Origin: CAISIP01 sp031396205
Lineage (GTDB): Bacteria; Pseudomonadota; Gammaproteobacteria; Burkholderiales; Burkholderiaceae_C
Direction of reading: 5' to 3'
Length of the DNA stretch: 64,000 bases
Assembly (NCBI GenBank): GCA_031396205.1
Contig: JANNKH010000083.1
Location: forward strand, 1 to 64,000
Shown one piece after another: positions 18,853 through 27,588 of this stretch; position 1 is the first letter of the stretch; every line of letters begins with the position of its first letter. A program made the translations under genes and the position numbers. The notes under the pieces were generated by a model that saw only the letters and a program-made list of their open reading frames with translations, was not told the origin of the DNA and did not search any database.

Positions 18853-19737
18853 ATGGAACTTTTCGGCATTTCGTCGCAGGCCTTTTTTGGTCAGCTATTG
18901 CTGGGTCTTATCAACGGTTCTTTTTACGCCGTTTTGAGCCTGGGGCTGGCCATCATTTTTGGCCTGCTGAACATCATCAACTTCGCGCATGGTGCGCAGT
19001 ACATGGTGGGCGCGTTTGTGGCCTGGCTGGGGCTGACCTATCTGGGCATCAACTACTGGGCTTCGCTGTTGCTGGCACCTTTGCTGATCGGTCTGGTGGC
19101 GGCGGTGATTGAGCGAACCATGCTCAAGCACCTCTACAAGCTCGATCACCTTTACAGCCTGCTTTTGACCTTTGGCCTGGCCCTGATTGCCGAGGGTGTT
19201 TTCAAGAACTTCTTTGGCGTCTCCGGCGAGTCGTATGAGGTGCCTGAGCTGCTGCAAGGCGGCGTCAATCTGGGCTTCATGTTCCTGCCCATCTACCGTG
19301 CGTGGGTTGTGGTGGCCTCGCTGACCGTGTGCATGACCGCCTGGTACGTGATTGAGCGAACCCCTTTGGGTGCGACGTTGCGGGCAGCCACCCAGCGGCC
19401 TGACCTGGTGCAGGCGCTTGGCATCAACGTGCCAGTTTTGATCACCTCCACGTACGCTGCAGGGGCTGCGCTGGCCGCCTTTGCAGGCGTGTTGGCGGCA
19501 CCCATTGTTCAGGTCAACCCGGTCATGGGTTCGAACCTCATCATCATCGTGTTTGCGGTGGTGGTGATTGGTGGCATGGGTTCCATTCTGGGCTCCATCC
19601 TCACCGGGCTGGGCCTGGGCGTGATCGAAGGCCTGACCAAAGTGCTTTACCCCGAGGCCTCAGCCGTAGTGATCTTCTTGATCATGGTGCTGGTGCTGCT
19701 CGTCAAACCCGCTGGCCTGTTTGGCAAGCAAGCCTGA
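18853..19737 (+). CDS. livH: Liv-type ABC permease, LivH-like
   Basis: Inner-membrane permease of the first Liv-type system, 294 residues with about eight hydrophobic spans. Typical LivH sequence includes LLLGLINGSFYAVLSLGLAIIFGLLNIINFAHG near the start and VVVIGGMGSILGSILTGLGLG near the end. The ATG at 18853 is preferred over an in-frame upstream codon because it begins just before the first span. It forms the channel with the LivM-like protein; the two genes are 10 bases apart with a ribosome site (AAGGAA) between. Confidence 0.93.
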   Translation: MELFGISSQAFFGQLLLGLINGSFYAVLSLGLAIIFGLLNIINFAHGAQYMVGAFVAWLGLTYLGINYWASLLLAPLLIGLVAAVIERTMLKHLYKLDHLYSLLLTFGLALIAEGVFKNFFGVSGESYEVPELLQGGVNLGFMFLPIYRAWVVVASLTVCMTAWYVIERTPLGATLRAATQRPDLVQALGINVPVLITSTYAAGAALAAFAGVLAAPIVQVNPVMGSNLIIIVFAVVVIGGMGSILGSILTGLGLGVIEGLTKVLYPEASAVVIFLIMVLVLLVKPAGLFGKQA

Positions 19738-19747
19738 AGGAACTCCC

Positions 19748-20707
19748 ATGAATTCTGCTGTTGCTTCACACACCCACCAGCGCACGGTCTGGCTGTTTGC
19801 CACGCTGGTGGTGTTGGGCTCCGTCGCTCCGTTCGTGTTCTACCCCACGTTGCTGATGAAGCTGCTGTGCTTTGCGCTGTTTGCGTGCGCCTTCAACTTG
19901 TTACTGGGTTTTGCAGGCTTGCTGTCGTTTGGGCATGCGGCCTTCTTTGGCGGGTCAGCCTACATCACCGGCTATCTGTGCCGTGACATGGGCTTGACAC
20001 CTGAGCTGGGGCTGCTGGCGGGCATGGTCTTTGGCGGCTTCTTGGGAGCAATTTTCGGGCTGATCGCCATTCGTCGCGCGGGCATCTACTTTGCCATGAT
20101 CACCTTGGGCCTGGCGCAAATCGTCTTTTTCCTGGCTTTGCAGATGAAGTTCACCGGCGGTGAGGACGGCATGCAGGGCATTCCCCGCGGCAAGCTGTTC
20201 GGTGTGGTGGACTTGTCCGACAACATGACCATGTACTACTTCGTGTTTGCGGTGTTCTTGGCAGGGTTCTGGTTGATCAATCGAACCATACATTCGCCCT
20301 TTGGCCAGATTTTGAAAGCCATTCGTGACAACGAGGCGCGGGCTATTTCCCTGGGCTACGACGTAAACCGCTTCAAGTTGCTGGCCTTTGTGATCTCCGC
20401 TGCCCTGACCGGGCTGGCCGGCGCAACCAAGTCGCTGGTGTTTCAACTGGCCTCGCTGGGTGATGTGCATTGGCACACCTCGGGTGACGTGGTCCTGATG
20501 ACCCTTCTGGGTGGGCTTGGCACCATCCTTGGGCCGGTGGCGGGTGCCATCACCATCGTGGGGCTGGAGAACATGCTGGCTGACAAAGTGGGCTCGTGGG
20601 TCGCCGTGATCATGGGGTCGATCTTTGTGGTGTGCGTGCTGCTGTTCCGCCGCGGCTTGGTGGGCGAAGTGGGCGCGCTGTTCAGTAAAGCGGGTTCACG
20701 GCCATGA
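19748..20707 (+). CDS. livM: Liv-type ABC permease, LivM-like
   Basis: Second permease subunit, 319 residues. Characteristic stretches are LLGFAGLLSFGHAAFFGGSAYITG, IRRAGIYFAMITLGLAQIVFF and MTLLGGLGTILGPVAGAITIVGLE. The ATG at 19748 follows AAGGAA at the correct distance. The stop overlaps the start of the MaoC gene (ATGA, 20704-20707), tying transport and metabolism genes into one transcript. Confidence 0.93.
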   Translation: MNSAVASHTHQRTVWLFATLVVLGSVAPFVFYPTLLMKLLCFALFACAFNLLLGFAGLLSFGHAAFFGGSAYITGYLCRDMGLTPELGLLAGMVFGGFLGAIFGLIAIRRAGIYFAMITLGLAQIVFFLALQMKFTGGEDGMQGIPRGKLFGVVDLSDNMTMYYFVFAVFLAGFWLINRTIHSPFGQILKAIRDNEARAISLGYDVNRFKLLAFVISAALTGLAGATKSLVFQLASLGDVHWHTSGDVVLMTLLGGLGTILGPVAGAITIVGLENMLADKVGSWVAVIMGSIFVVCVLLFRRGLVGEVGALFSKAGSRP

Positions 20708-21159
20708 ACGACCAAGGCGGCTATGACATTGAAGACCTGAAAGAGGGCATGTCCGCCCGCTATGCCAAGACCATCACCGAGGCCGACATTGTGTTGTTCG
20801 CAGGCGTCTCGGGTGACAACAATGCGGTGCACACCAATGAAGAGTTTGCGGCTACAACCGCCTTTGGTGGCCGCATTGCCCACGGTTTTTTGACGGCCAG
20901 TGTGATTTCAGCCGCCGTGGCCAATCGCCTGCCGGGCCCGGGCACGATCTATCTGGGCCAGCAATTGCGCTTTCGCGCGCCGGTGCGGCCGGGTGACACG
21001 GTTCACGTCACAGTCACCGTCAAGTCGGTGGAGGTGGCAAAAGCCCGTGCCGTGCTGGACACAGTTTGCCGCGTACGCGGTACGGTGGTGATTGATGGCG
21101 AGGCCACGGTCATGACCACCGCATTGGCGCGCCGCACTGCGCCGCAAGTTGCCGCCTAG
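20704..21159 (+). CDS. MaoC-type enoyl-CoA hydratase
   Basis: Small hot-dog-fold hydratase of 151 residues, similar to R-specific enoyl-CoA hydratases (PhaJ/MaoC). The catalytic hydratase-2 motif is present as FAGVSGDNNAVHTNEEFA, with the Asp and His residues, then RIAHGFLTASVIS. It would hydrate the enoyl-CoA made by the acyl-CoA dehydrogenase of the same operon, or the reverse. The R-specific class often links beta-oxidation to polyhydroxyalkanoate synthesis, but no PHA gene is in the window. Confidence 0.92.
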   Translation: MNDQGGYDIEDLKEGMSARYAKTITEADIVLFAGVSGDNNAVHTNEEFAATTAFGGRIAHGFLTASVISAAVANRLPGPGTIYLGQQLRFRAPVRPGDTVHVTVTVKSVEVAKARAVLDTVCRVRGTVVIDGEATVMTTALARRTAPQVAA

Positions 21160-21224
21160 ATCCCCCGGTTGCTTTCAGCCATTCAGCACGTGATTGAAAT
21201 TTCATATTCTCCAGGAGCCCGCAC

Positions 21225-23006
21225 ATGAGTTACCAAGCGCCTATCAAAGACATGTTGTTCGTCATGCATGAGCTCGCTGGTTTGCACAAAGTGACCAAGT
21301 TGCCGGGCTATGAAGACTACGACATCGACACCGCGCAGGCCGTGCTGGAAGAGTCCGCCAAATTTTGCGAAGGCGTGGTCGCCCCGCTGAACTGGGACGG
21401 GGACAAAGTGCCATCGTCCTGGCACGACGGCGCGGTGACCACCACGCCGGGCTTCAAAGCGGCTTTTGCCCAGTTTGCGGATGGTGGCTGGCAGGGGGTG
21501 ATTCACCCCACCGAGTTTGGCGGCCAGGGCTTTCCCAAGTTGATTGCCACCGGATGTACCGAGATGCTGCATGCAGCCAATATGTCTTTTGCACTGTGCC
21601 CCATGCTGACCGATGGCGCGATCGAGGCACTGCTGACTGCCGCCAGCCCGCAGCTGCGTCAAACGTTTGTGCCCAAGCTCATCTCCGGCCAGTGGACCGG
21701 CACGATGAACCTGACGGAGCCGCAAGCGGGGTCTGACCTGGCAGCAGTGCGCACGCGGGCTGAACCGCAAGCAAATGGCACCTACAAGGTATTCGGCACC
21801 AAGATATACATCACCTATGGTGAGCACGACATGGCCGAGAATATCATCCACCTGGTGTTGGCGCGGGTGGCAGGTGCGCCGGAAGGAGTGAAGGGAATTT
21901 CACTGTTTGTGGTGCCCAAAATTCTGGTTAATGTCGATGGATCCTTGGGCGCGCGCAACGATGCCTGGTGTGTATCGATCGAGCACAAGCTGGGCATCAA
22001 GGCTTCACCCACGGCGGTGCTGCAATTTGGCGATCACGGTGGGGCTGAGGGCTATCTGGTGGGTGAGCAAAACCGGGGCCTGGAGTACATGTTCATCATG
22101 ATGAATGCAGCCCGCTTCGCGGTAGGCATGCAGGGTGTGGCCATCTCGGACCGGGCCTACCAAAAGGCGGTGGCGTTTGCCAAAGAGCGCACCCAAAGCC
22201 GCGACTTGGCGGGGTCAGCCGGGCCCGTCGCCATCATTCATCATCCCGATGTGAAACGCATGCTGCTCACCATGCGCGCCACGACGGAAGGCGCACGCGC
22301 ATTGGCCTATGTGGCGGCTGCCGCCAGTGATGCGGCCCATGCATCTCCAGACGAGGCAACTCGCCAGCAAAGCCAGGCAGCCTACGACTACCTGGTGCCG
22401 GTGATCAAGGGCTTTGCCACCGAGATGTCGATCGATGTGACCAGTCTGGGTATTCAGGTGCATGGCGGCATGGGCTACATCGAAGAAACGGGTGCCGCGC
22501 AGTTCTTCCGCGACGCGCGGATATTGACCATTTACGAAGGCACCACCGCCATCCAGGCCAACGATCTGGTAGGGCGCAAAACCGTGCGCGATGGTGGTGC
22601 CGTGGCCAAAGCCATCTGTGCCCAGATTGCCGTCACCGAGCAAGACCTGGCCGCTCATGACGACCCCCATTGCGCGCTGATGCACCAGGCGCTTGGAGCT
22701 GGCCGTCAAGCGCTGGAATCGTGCATTGACTATGTCGTGACGAATGCAAAAACCGACACCAAGGCAGTCTATGCCGGTGCCGTGACCTACCTCAAACTGG
22801 CGGGTGTCGTGCTGTGCGGCTGGCAGATGGCGCGCGCCATGATGGTGGCGCTGGACAAAACGGAATCAGACCCCGGCTTTTATGGTGCCAAGCTGGTCAC
22901 CGCCCGCTTTTACGCCCAGGCGATCCTGCCGCAGGCCGACGCGCTGGCAGCAGCGTTGATGGGCTCCGGCCACACGGTGAACGCCATGTCGCCAGAGATG
23001 TTCTGA
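21225..23006 (+). CDS. Acyl-CoA dehydrogenase, long DmdC-like type
   Basis: FAD enzyme of 593 residues, longer than the classic 380-residue acyl-CoA dehydrogenases. It belongs to the group with an N-terminal extension and an extra C-terminal helical domain, as in 3-methylmercaptopropionyl-CoA dehydrogenase and related proteins. Motifs: GTMNLTEPQAGSDLAAVRT (FAD/substrate), QVHGGMGYIEETGAAQFFRDARI, and IYEGTTAIQANDLVGRK, which carries the probable catalytic Glu. A strong ribosome site (CAGGAG) precedes the ATG. Its reduced FAD would pass electrons to ETF and then to the ETF-ubiquinone oxidoreductase encoded at 9737-11428. It is the last gene of the operon. The actual acyl-CoA substrate is unknown. 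Confidence 0.94.
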   Translation: MSYQAPIKDMLFVMHELAGLHKVTKLPGYEDYDIDTAQAVLEESAKFCEGVVAPLNWDGDKVPSSWHDGAVTTTPGFKAAFAQFADGGWQGVIHPTEFGGQGFPKLIATGCTEMLHAANMSFALCPMLTDGAIEALLTAASPQLRQTFVPKLISGQWTGTMNLTEPQAGSDLAAVRTRAEPQANGTYKVFGTKIYITYGEHDMAENIIHLVLARVAGAPEGVKGISLFVVPKILVNVDGSLGARNDAWCVSIEHKLGIKASPTAVLQFGDHGGAEGYLVGEQNRGLEYMFIMMNAARFAVGMQGVAISDRAYQKAVAFAKERTQSRDLAGSAGPVAIIHHPDVKRMLLTMRATTEGARALAYVAAAASDAAHASPDEATRQQSQAAYDYLVPVIKGFATEMSIDVTSLGIQVHGGMGYIEETGAAQFFRDARILTIYEGTTAIQANDLVGRKTVRDGGAVAKAICAQIAVTEQDLAAHDDPHCALMHQALGAGRQALESCIDYVVTNAKTDTKAVYAGAVTYLKLAGVVLCGWQMARAMMVALDKTESDPGFYGAKLVTARFYAQAILPQADALAAALMGSGHTVNAMSPEMF

Positions 23007-23053
23007 AACACAAACCGGCGGATACATCCCCGTTCAACTCGGCCCCGTATGTA

Positions 23054-23081
23054 CCTGGTTCGAGCCCAGGTCGAGGAGCCA
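23054..23081 (+). other. tRNA-Asn 3'-end fragment (attachment-site-like)
   Basis: The 28 bases reproduce the 3' end of a bacterial tRNA-Asn: a T-arm with stem CCTGG/CCAGG around TTCGAGC, then the acceptor strand TCGAGGA and GCCA. The sequence upstream has no anticodon or D arm, so the gene is not complete. Such isolated tRNA 3' ends typically arise at the far end of an integrated island, where the duplicated attachment core remains. No integrase or intact tRNA-Asn is in the window, so the partner end lies elsewhere if it exists. Confidence 0.75.
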
Positions 23082-23087
23082 AAATTT

Positions 23088-23121
23088 GAAAACCCGCCGT
23101 GGAGAGATGGCGAAGGTTTTC
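23088..23121. terminator. Bidirectional hairpin after the tRNA fragment
   Basis: GAAAACC-CGCC (23088-23098) pairs with GGCG and GGTTTTC (23109-23112, 23115-23121), leaving a 10-base loop and a two-base bulge. The T-run lies inside the 3' arm, which allows weak termination in both directions. Its place 7 bases after the tRNA end is what is expected of a tRNA gene's own terminator carried along with the fragment. Confidence 0.55.
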
Positions 23122-23440
23122 AGCGCCGAATCCGCCGCACTTTGGTTGCCGATCGACGCATCCGATCGTTCGCGGGCTATCATTCGGGCAACCCATCTCT
23201 GGCACTGAGCATGAAGCGGACAGGCCATTGTTACTGTTGTGACATCCAGTGCAGGTTCGAGGGCGAAGTCCAGGGCTCGCGTCGTCGTCGTCACAGCGAG
23301 AACCCTGGACGACCCGTCCGTGCTCCAGGCCAAGCTTGCGATTTTCACCCTTGACAAGCAACCGTTTCATCCCATTCCGGACCGTGTCCTTGTCTTTGAA
23401 CGATGACCGACAGGACCATGCCAGCCGTGGGTCGAACACC

Positions 23441-23917
23441 ATGACCGAGAACACTGCCAAGCCAAACCACCAGGACCGGTTGTGGAGCGATGCACGCTGG
23501 ACCGCGCGCGGGATCAAGAATGAAGACGATGACGGCTGGGCCGTCGCCATGCTGCTCTGCGGTGAATCGGAGCCTGCCCTGGTGGGGCCCTGGACCATGG
23601 GGCGTGACAAAAAAAACCCGAAGCCCCTTGACGTTTCTGCGTTCAACACGCTCGTCAAGACAGCGACCGAGGTGTTGCGCCGGCACGAGCAGCAGCTGCA
23701 TGCCCAGCTCAACCAAAGTGTTACCGTGGCAGACGCTGGTCGCCGCATTCGGGTCACACTGAGCATCGTGGCTGACGAGGACGGCGCTACCGCTTCACTG
23801 GTTGCCGTGGACGATTTCGGCGAGGAGCTGGGTCGCTTTCCTGTTTCGCCCGGTTTCAAGCTAAATTCGAATAGCGCGCTGGCTTGGGCAGAATCCGGTT
23901 TCGTGCGGCCACGTTGA
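23441..23917 (+). CDS. Hypothetical protein
   Basis: An unrecognised soluble protein of 158 residues, rich in charged residues, with no signal peptide or membrane span. A block DDDGWAVAMLLCGESEPALVGPW is followed by a helical stretch (LVKTATEVLRRHEQQLHAQL) and a C-terminal beta-rich part (RRIRVTLSIVADEDGATASLVAVDDFGEELG). The frame is open further upstream, but the ATG at 23441 begins the compositionally plausible part. It is the first gene after the tRNA fragment. Confidence 0.6.
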   Translation: MTENTAKPNHQDRLWSDARWTARGIKNEDDDGWAVAMLLCGESEPALVGPWTMGRDKKNPKPLDVSAFNTLVKTATEVLRRHEQQLHAQLNQSVTVADAGRRIRVTLSIVADEDGATASLVAVDDFGEELGRFPVSPGFKLNSNSALAWAESGFVRPR

Positions 23918-24180
23918 AGGCCCGTCGTGATGTGCCGCCCCGTCTGGGTGGGCCAGACGACACTCGATAAGCCAACCCTGCGGCGCATGCCAGAGAACTG
24001 CCAATCCAACTGCCCGGATGCAAGCTACAAAAGCGCGTCAGGCGCCTATCAACCCACTGGGATACACGCATCGGAAGGTTCCAGTTCAGCTGGCAGCTGC
24101 TTGCTCTGCGTGGCGTTCGAATATCGCAACGCGGGTCAGTTTGCAATCGACGCCGACACGGGTGCAGGGGAGGCAACACG

Positions 24181-24579
24181 ATGGTGATCAACCTGGATGT
24201 TTTCGATTGGCTGGCGGCCTTTTCCCATGGACTGATCGCACTGTCGTATGCAATGCGCGACATCCGTTGGTTGCGCGCCATCACAGTCGCGGCATGCACG
24301 CTGGACATCTTCATCTACTATTACATCGGCCCTGGTCAGCCGCTGAGGGTGCAACTGGTGATGAGCATCCTGCTTATCGGCATCAACGCCTACCCGCTGT
24401 ATGCCTTGTGGAAGGAAGGTCGCGAAGGCAACTTCGCACCCGAATCGCGGCGGCTCTTTGCCAGCGTAATTGGCCTGCTCACGCGTCGAACGGGTTACAT
24501 CGAGCGGCCCCAAGCGATTGATCAGCAAGGAATACAATTCGTCCTTCCGCCCGCTGCTGCCCCGCGCCGTCTACCCTGA
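24181..24579 (+). CDS. Small integral membrane protein
   Basis: A 132-residue protein with about three hydrophobic segments in its first 85 residues (DWLAAFSHGLIALSYAM, ITVAACTLDIFIYYYIG, QLVMSILLIGINAYPLYAL), then a basic cytoplasmic tail. The arrangement resembles the membrane part of POPDC/cyclic-nucleotide-domain membrane proteins, but no nucleotide-binding domain follows. It lies just before the J-domain gene on the same strand. Function unknown. Confidence 0.65.
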   Translation: MVINLDVFDWLAAFSHGLIALSYAMRDIRWLRAITVAACTLDIFIYYYIGPGQPLRVQLVMSILLIGINAYPLYALWKEGREGNFAPESRRLFASVIGLLTRRTGYIERPQAIDQQGIQFVLPPAAAPRRLP

Positions 24580-24669
24580 GCAGTGACACCGCTTGCGACC
24601 CAACCTTGCACACAGCACCGAACCGCCATTGCGCGGGCCGGCCATGAGTGCAGCAACTAGAGGCCCTGC

Positions 24670-24945
24670 TTGAAAGACCACTACGCGGCGTTGGGCCTCA
24701 GCAGCGCCGCCACCCTCGCAGACATCAAAAAGGCGTTTCGCCAGCAGGCGGCGCTGCACCACCCGGACCGGAGCTCCGCATCGGACGCTGCCGAACGATT
24801 TCGCGCCGTACAGGAGGCGTATGAAATCCTGTCTGACGACGCTCGGCGCGCGACGTATGACGACAACCGCAAACGCAACCTGCTGGACAACCCGCTAGAA
24901 ACCGCCGCCGAAATCTGGACGGCCTACTTCAACCGACTGATCTGA
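24670..24945 (+). CDS. Small J-domain (DnaJ-like) protein
   Basis: A 91-residue protein consisting of almost nothing but a J domain: DHYAALGLSSAATLADIKKAFRQ, the Hsp70-stimulating HPD in ALHHPDRS, and FRAVQEAYEILSDDARRATYD. It should activate a DnaK partner, with specificity supplied by another protein. No zinc-finger or substrate-binding domain is present. The start is probably TTG at 24670, preceded by AGAGG at proper spacing; no ATG is available in frame before the domain. It is 10 bases upstream of the next unknown gene and heads a run of three uncharacterised proteins, so those may be its clients or adaptors. Confidence 0.85.
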   Translation: MKDHYAALGLSSAATLADIKKAFRQQAALHHPDRSSASDAAERFRAVQEAYEILSDDARRATYDDNRKRNLLDNPLETAAEIWTAYFNRLI

Positions 24946-24955
24946 AACAGGCCAC

Positions 24956-25525
24956 ATGTACCTATCACCTTTCTTCCACAACCTGCGCGCGGCCTACGTT
25001 GCCGAGCTCGACGATTTGAGCCACGACTCCCATGGCGCACTCGTTTTGCAGCAGCGGCTTGCGCAAAAGCGCGGGGAGCTGGACTTCCTGGTGCACATGC
25101 TCGAAGTCAGCCCCGAGATGGTGGCGGTGGTGTTTCACAAGGCGTTCTCCTTCAACGCACCCTCTGCAATGGAGCAAATGCTGGGTTGCGAGCCCGACGA
25201 TCTTCCCGACTGGCAAAGCTTCACCGACACTGTCATCGTCGCCCCGTGGGCGCATGCCATGGTGCGAACCATTCGGGCGCAACCTGCTGGCGACTGGTTC
25301 ATGGTCGTGGCGGCCGCATCGGAATACATGCTGGGAATGTCTGGCGCGCCTGCGGCCGGGCATGCGGACGATGCAGCCGAACGCGATGGCAACAACGATG
25401 CCGCAGACAAGTCCGATGACCTTGCCTACTTGTCGGCTGACGACGATACAGGCGCCGACGCGCAGTCCCGCGAGGAAGCCGGCGCCGACTGGATGGCCGA
25501 ACAAGGTTTCGATCGCAAAGACTGA
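24956..25525 (+). CDS. Hypothetical protein in J-domain operon
   Basis: Not recognised. It has 189 residues: an N-terminal helical part (about 1-125, with QQRLAQKRGELDFLVHMLEVSPEMVAVVFHKAF) and a hydrophobic patch DWFMVVAAASEYMLGMSG, then a strongly acidic, Asp/Ala-rich low-complexity tail (about 130-180). No signal peptide. It follows the J-domain gene by 10 bases and precedes another unknown gene by 23 bases, so it is most likely co-transcribed with both. Confidence 0.7.
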   Translation: MYLSPFFHNLRAAYVAELDDLSHDSHGALVLQQRLAQKRGELDFLVHMLEVSPEMVAVVFHKAFSFNAPSAMEQMLGCEPDDLPDWQSFTDTVIVAPWAHAMVRTIRAQPAGDWFMVVAAASEYMLGMSGAPAAGHADDAAERDGNNDAADKSDDLAYLSADDDTGADAQSREEAGADWMAEQGFDRKD

Positions 25526-25548
25526 ACCGCCCCGACGGACACCGCACC

Positions 25549-26295
25549 ATGAACCACCTTGCCCTGATCGAAAAAACCCGCAGCCTGATTGCTGCGGGTG
25601 ACATTTCCGGTGCCGAGTCGGCCCTCGCCGAACTTGCCGATACCGACGGCGATGGCGCCCTGGTGGTAGTGCTGGAGCAACTCGCACCAAAAGACATCCT
25701 GGCGGTGATCCGCGAGTACGACCAGTCCAGGGAGTCGATCATCAACCTGCTGGTCACGCCAAGCCAGTTTGCGCGGGCGATGGTGATCGAAAAGCAATAC
25801 AAGGACCTCAACCACACCCATCTGCGTGGCATGGTCAATTCGGTCATCTTCCGCGATGGATCCGACCCGGTCGAATTTCTCAACGCCATTGCGAATCTGG
25901 AGGGCGGCAGCGAAGCCATCGCCCATTATTTTGCGGACAAGTGGAGCCGCATCGAGGCGTTCGCGCGCACCGGCACTTTCGACACGGCCGAAGAAGATGG
26001 CGAGATATTGTCGGAGCAGGCACTGTTCGCGTCGGCGTATGCCAAGGCCAGGGTCGAACTCGACGAAATCGCCGACCAGGATTGGATGCAGCTGGCCTGG
26101 CTGCTGCGCTACGAGTGTCCCGACCTCTTCATCGAGATGCTGCTGGTGATGCGCGCCAAGGCGCAGGCCCATGACCTGGGCCTGGAGCAGGACGACGCCC
26201 TGTCCGAGGAAGACGGCAAGGTCGAAACCGGCGATACCGACCGCGGCCATGCCACGCCTGCCGCACGCGATGACGAGGAAGAATCCGCCATCTGA
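25549..26295 (+). CDS. Hypothetical helical protein in J-domain operon
   Basis: Not recognised. It has 248 residues, predicted soluble and mostly helical: repeated amphipathic stretches such as ALVVVLEQLAPKDILAVIREYD and SEQALFASAYAKARVELDEIA, then a conserved-looking QLAWLLRYECPDLFIEMLLVMRAKAQ. The last 45 residues are acidic and low in complexity, like those of the preceding gene's product. The shared acidic tails and tight spacing suggest a common origin or shared interaction surface. Its function cannot be stated. Confidence 0.7.
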   Translation: MNHLALIEKTRSLIAAGDISGAESALAELADTDGDGALVVVLEQLAPKDILAVIREYDQSRESIINLLVTPSQFARAMVIEKQYKDLNHTHLRGMVNSVIFRDGSDPVEFLNAIANLEGGSEAIAHYFADKWSRIEAFARTGTFDTAEEDGEILSEQALFASAYAKARVELDEIADQDWMQLAWLLRYECPDLFIEMLLVMRAKAQAHDLGLEQDDALSEEDGKVETGDTDRGHATPAARDDEEESAI

Positions 26296-26346
26296 GCGGC
26301 AATCTGCCCCGCCGCTTCGTCACGCTACTTGTCACGCCCGATCCCG

Positions 26347-27588
26347 ATGCCAAGTCCGCCGGAACCGACACCCCAATCCGTCGCCTTGTTCGATAACCGC
26401 CCCTTCTTCGAGAAGGCGCTGCAGCACGGCCTGCTACACGGCATCATTGCGCCGGAGCACCTCGCCAGGCTGTGCCAGGAGGCGCCCAAGGGGATGGTGC
26501 AGATTGCGCGCTATTTTGGCACTGAATACCTGCGCCCCGACCTGGAACTGGCCAAGACGCGGCTGGTCAACCTGGTGAGCCTGTATCTGGAGGAAACGCA
26601 CGACGGCGACCTGGACCTGGCGGCACATGCCCTGCGCGAGCACTCCCTGCTGTCCCGATCCAAGGGCGGCTCGGATATGCTCAAGGCGATGATCGCCATG
26701 CCACAGAACAGCCATTTCGGCATGCGCGAACGCGCGGGGTTTCGCGACGAACACATACCGTTGCTGGCCAAGTGGTCGCTACGCAGCCTGGCCGACTACC
26801 GGGCCGAAAAAAGCCGCCGCACACGCACTACCCTGCTGATCGAGGCGGCGGTTTGGATGGCGGGCAAGCTCGATCTGGATGCCGATGAACTCGACGAAGC
26901 CGCCGGGGACGCAGAAGCCGTCATTCGCACTGCGCTGTTGGCGCGCCTGGGCAACCGCAGCACGATGCCCGACTGGCCAACATTCGAAAAATGGCTGCTG
27001 GCGATGCGCAAGAAGTTGCCACGGCACGCTGCAACCGATGCGGGCGATGTTTCCATCAATCTGCCCAAGGATCTTCCCGGCGAATATCTTTCGGTCGTGG
27101 ATTCCGTCCGCCAGACCGTCCTGACCGATCTGCCCAAGTTGCTTGATCCAGCCCTGCCCCTGCGCCGGTTGGTCACCCAGACACCCGCCTTCATCGGCCG
27201 CTATTTCTGGTGCGAGGACGCGCTGGCCGAAGTGGATCATTTCGAGCGCCAGATCTCGGCCGTCTGGGACAAGGCCAGCGGCGGCCACCTGGACGACAGC
27301 TCGCTGCTGACGCTGTTCCTGCGCATTGCCGCTGGCAGCAGCCACGCGACCTTGATGACGACGTCGACGGCTGCCAGCCTGGTTCGAAAAATCCAGAAAT
27401 CCGGCATTGACCGCGATCTGCCCCGCCAGTTCATCCGGCAACATGCGCCACCCGCGCTGCAGGACGACTACCTCCAGTTGTGGGACGGTTTTGCCGACGA
27501 GGCCGAGCCTGTGCTGCGCAGCGACGCGCGATATGCCGGCCAGGACGCGCTGGCGCTGCTGCGGCGTGAGTGCAACGTGGCGGCATGA
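26347..27588 (+). CDS. Hypothetical protein ending the J-domain operon
   Basis: Not recognised. It is a large soluble protein of 413 residues, with helical blocks throughout (for example FFEKALQHGLLHGIIAPEHL, EYLRPDLELAKTRLVNLVSLYLEETHDG, RTRTTLLIEAAVWMAGKLDLDADELDEAAGD). No nucleotide-binding or catalytic motif stands out. The ATG at 26347 was chosen; a TTG six codons earlier is in frame but lacks a ribosome site, as does the ATG. It is the last and largest member of the four-gene J-domain run and could be an Hsp70-assisted scaffold or regulator; that is conjecture. Confidence 0.7.
   Translation: MPSPPEPTPQSVALFDNRPFFEKALQHGLLHGIIAPEHLARLCQEAPKGMVQIARYFGTEYLRPDLELAKTRLVNLVSLYLEETHDGDLDLAAHALREHSLLSRSKGGSDMLKAMIAMPQNSHFGMRERAGFRDEHIPLLAKWSLRSLADYRAEKSRRTRTTLLIEAAVWMAGKLDLDADELDEAAGDAEAVIRTALLARLGNRSTMPDWPTFEKWLLAMRKKLPRHAATDAGDVSINLPKDLPGEYLSVVDSVRQTVLTDLPKLLDPALPLRRLVTQTPAFIGRYFWCEDALAEVDHFERQISAVWDKASGGHLDDSSLLTLFLRIAAGSSHATLMTTSTAASLVRKIQKSGIDRDLPRQFIRQHAPPALQDDYLQLWDGFADEAEPVLRSDARYAGQDALALLRRECNVAA

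Noticed and set aside
22897..24009. A 370-codon minus-strand open frame crossing the tRNA fragment
   Set aside because: It contains the well-known artefact translation of a tRNA T-arm (PRPGLEPGT) and overlaps the end of the acyl-CoA dehydrogenase and a plus-strand gene.
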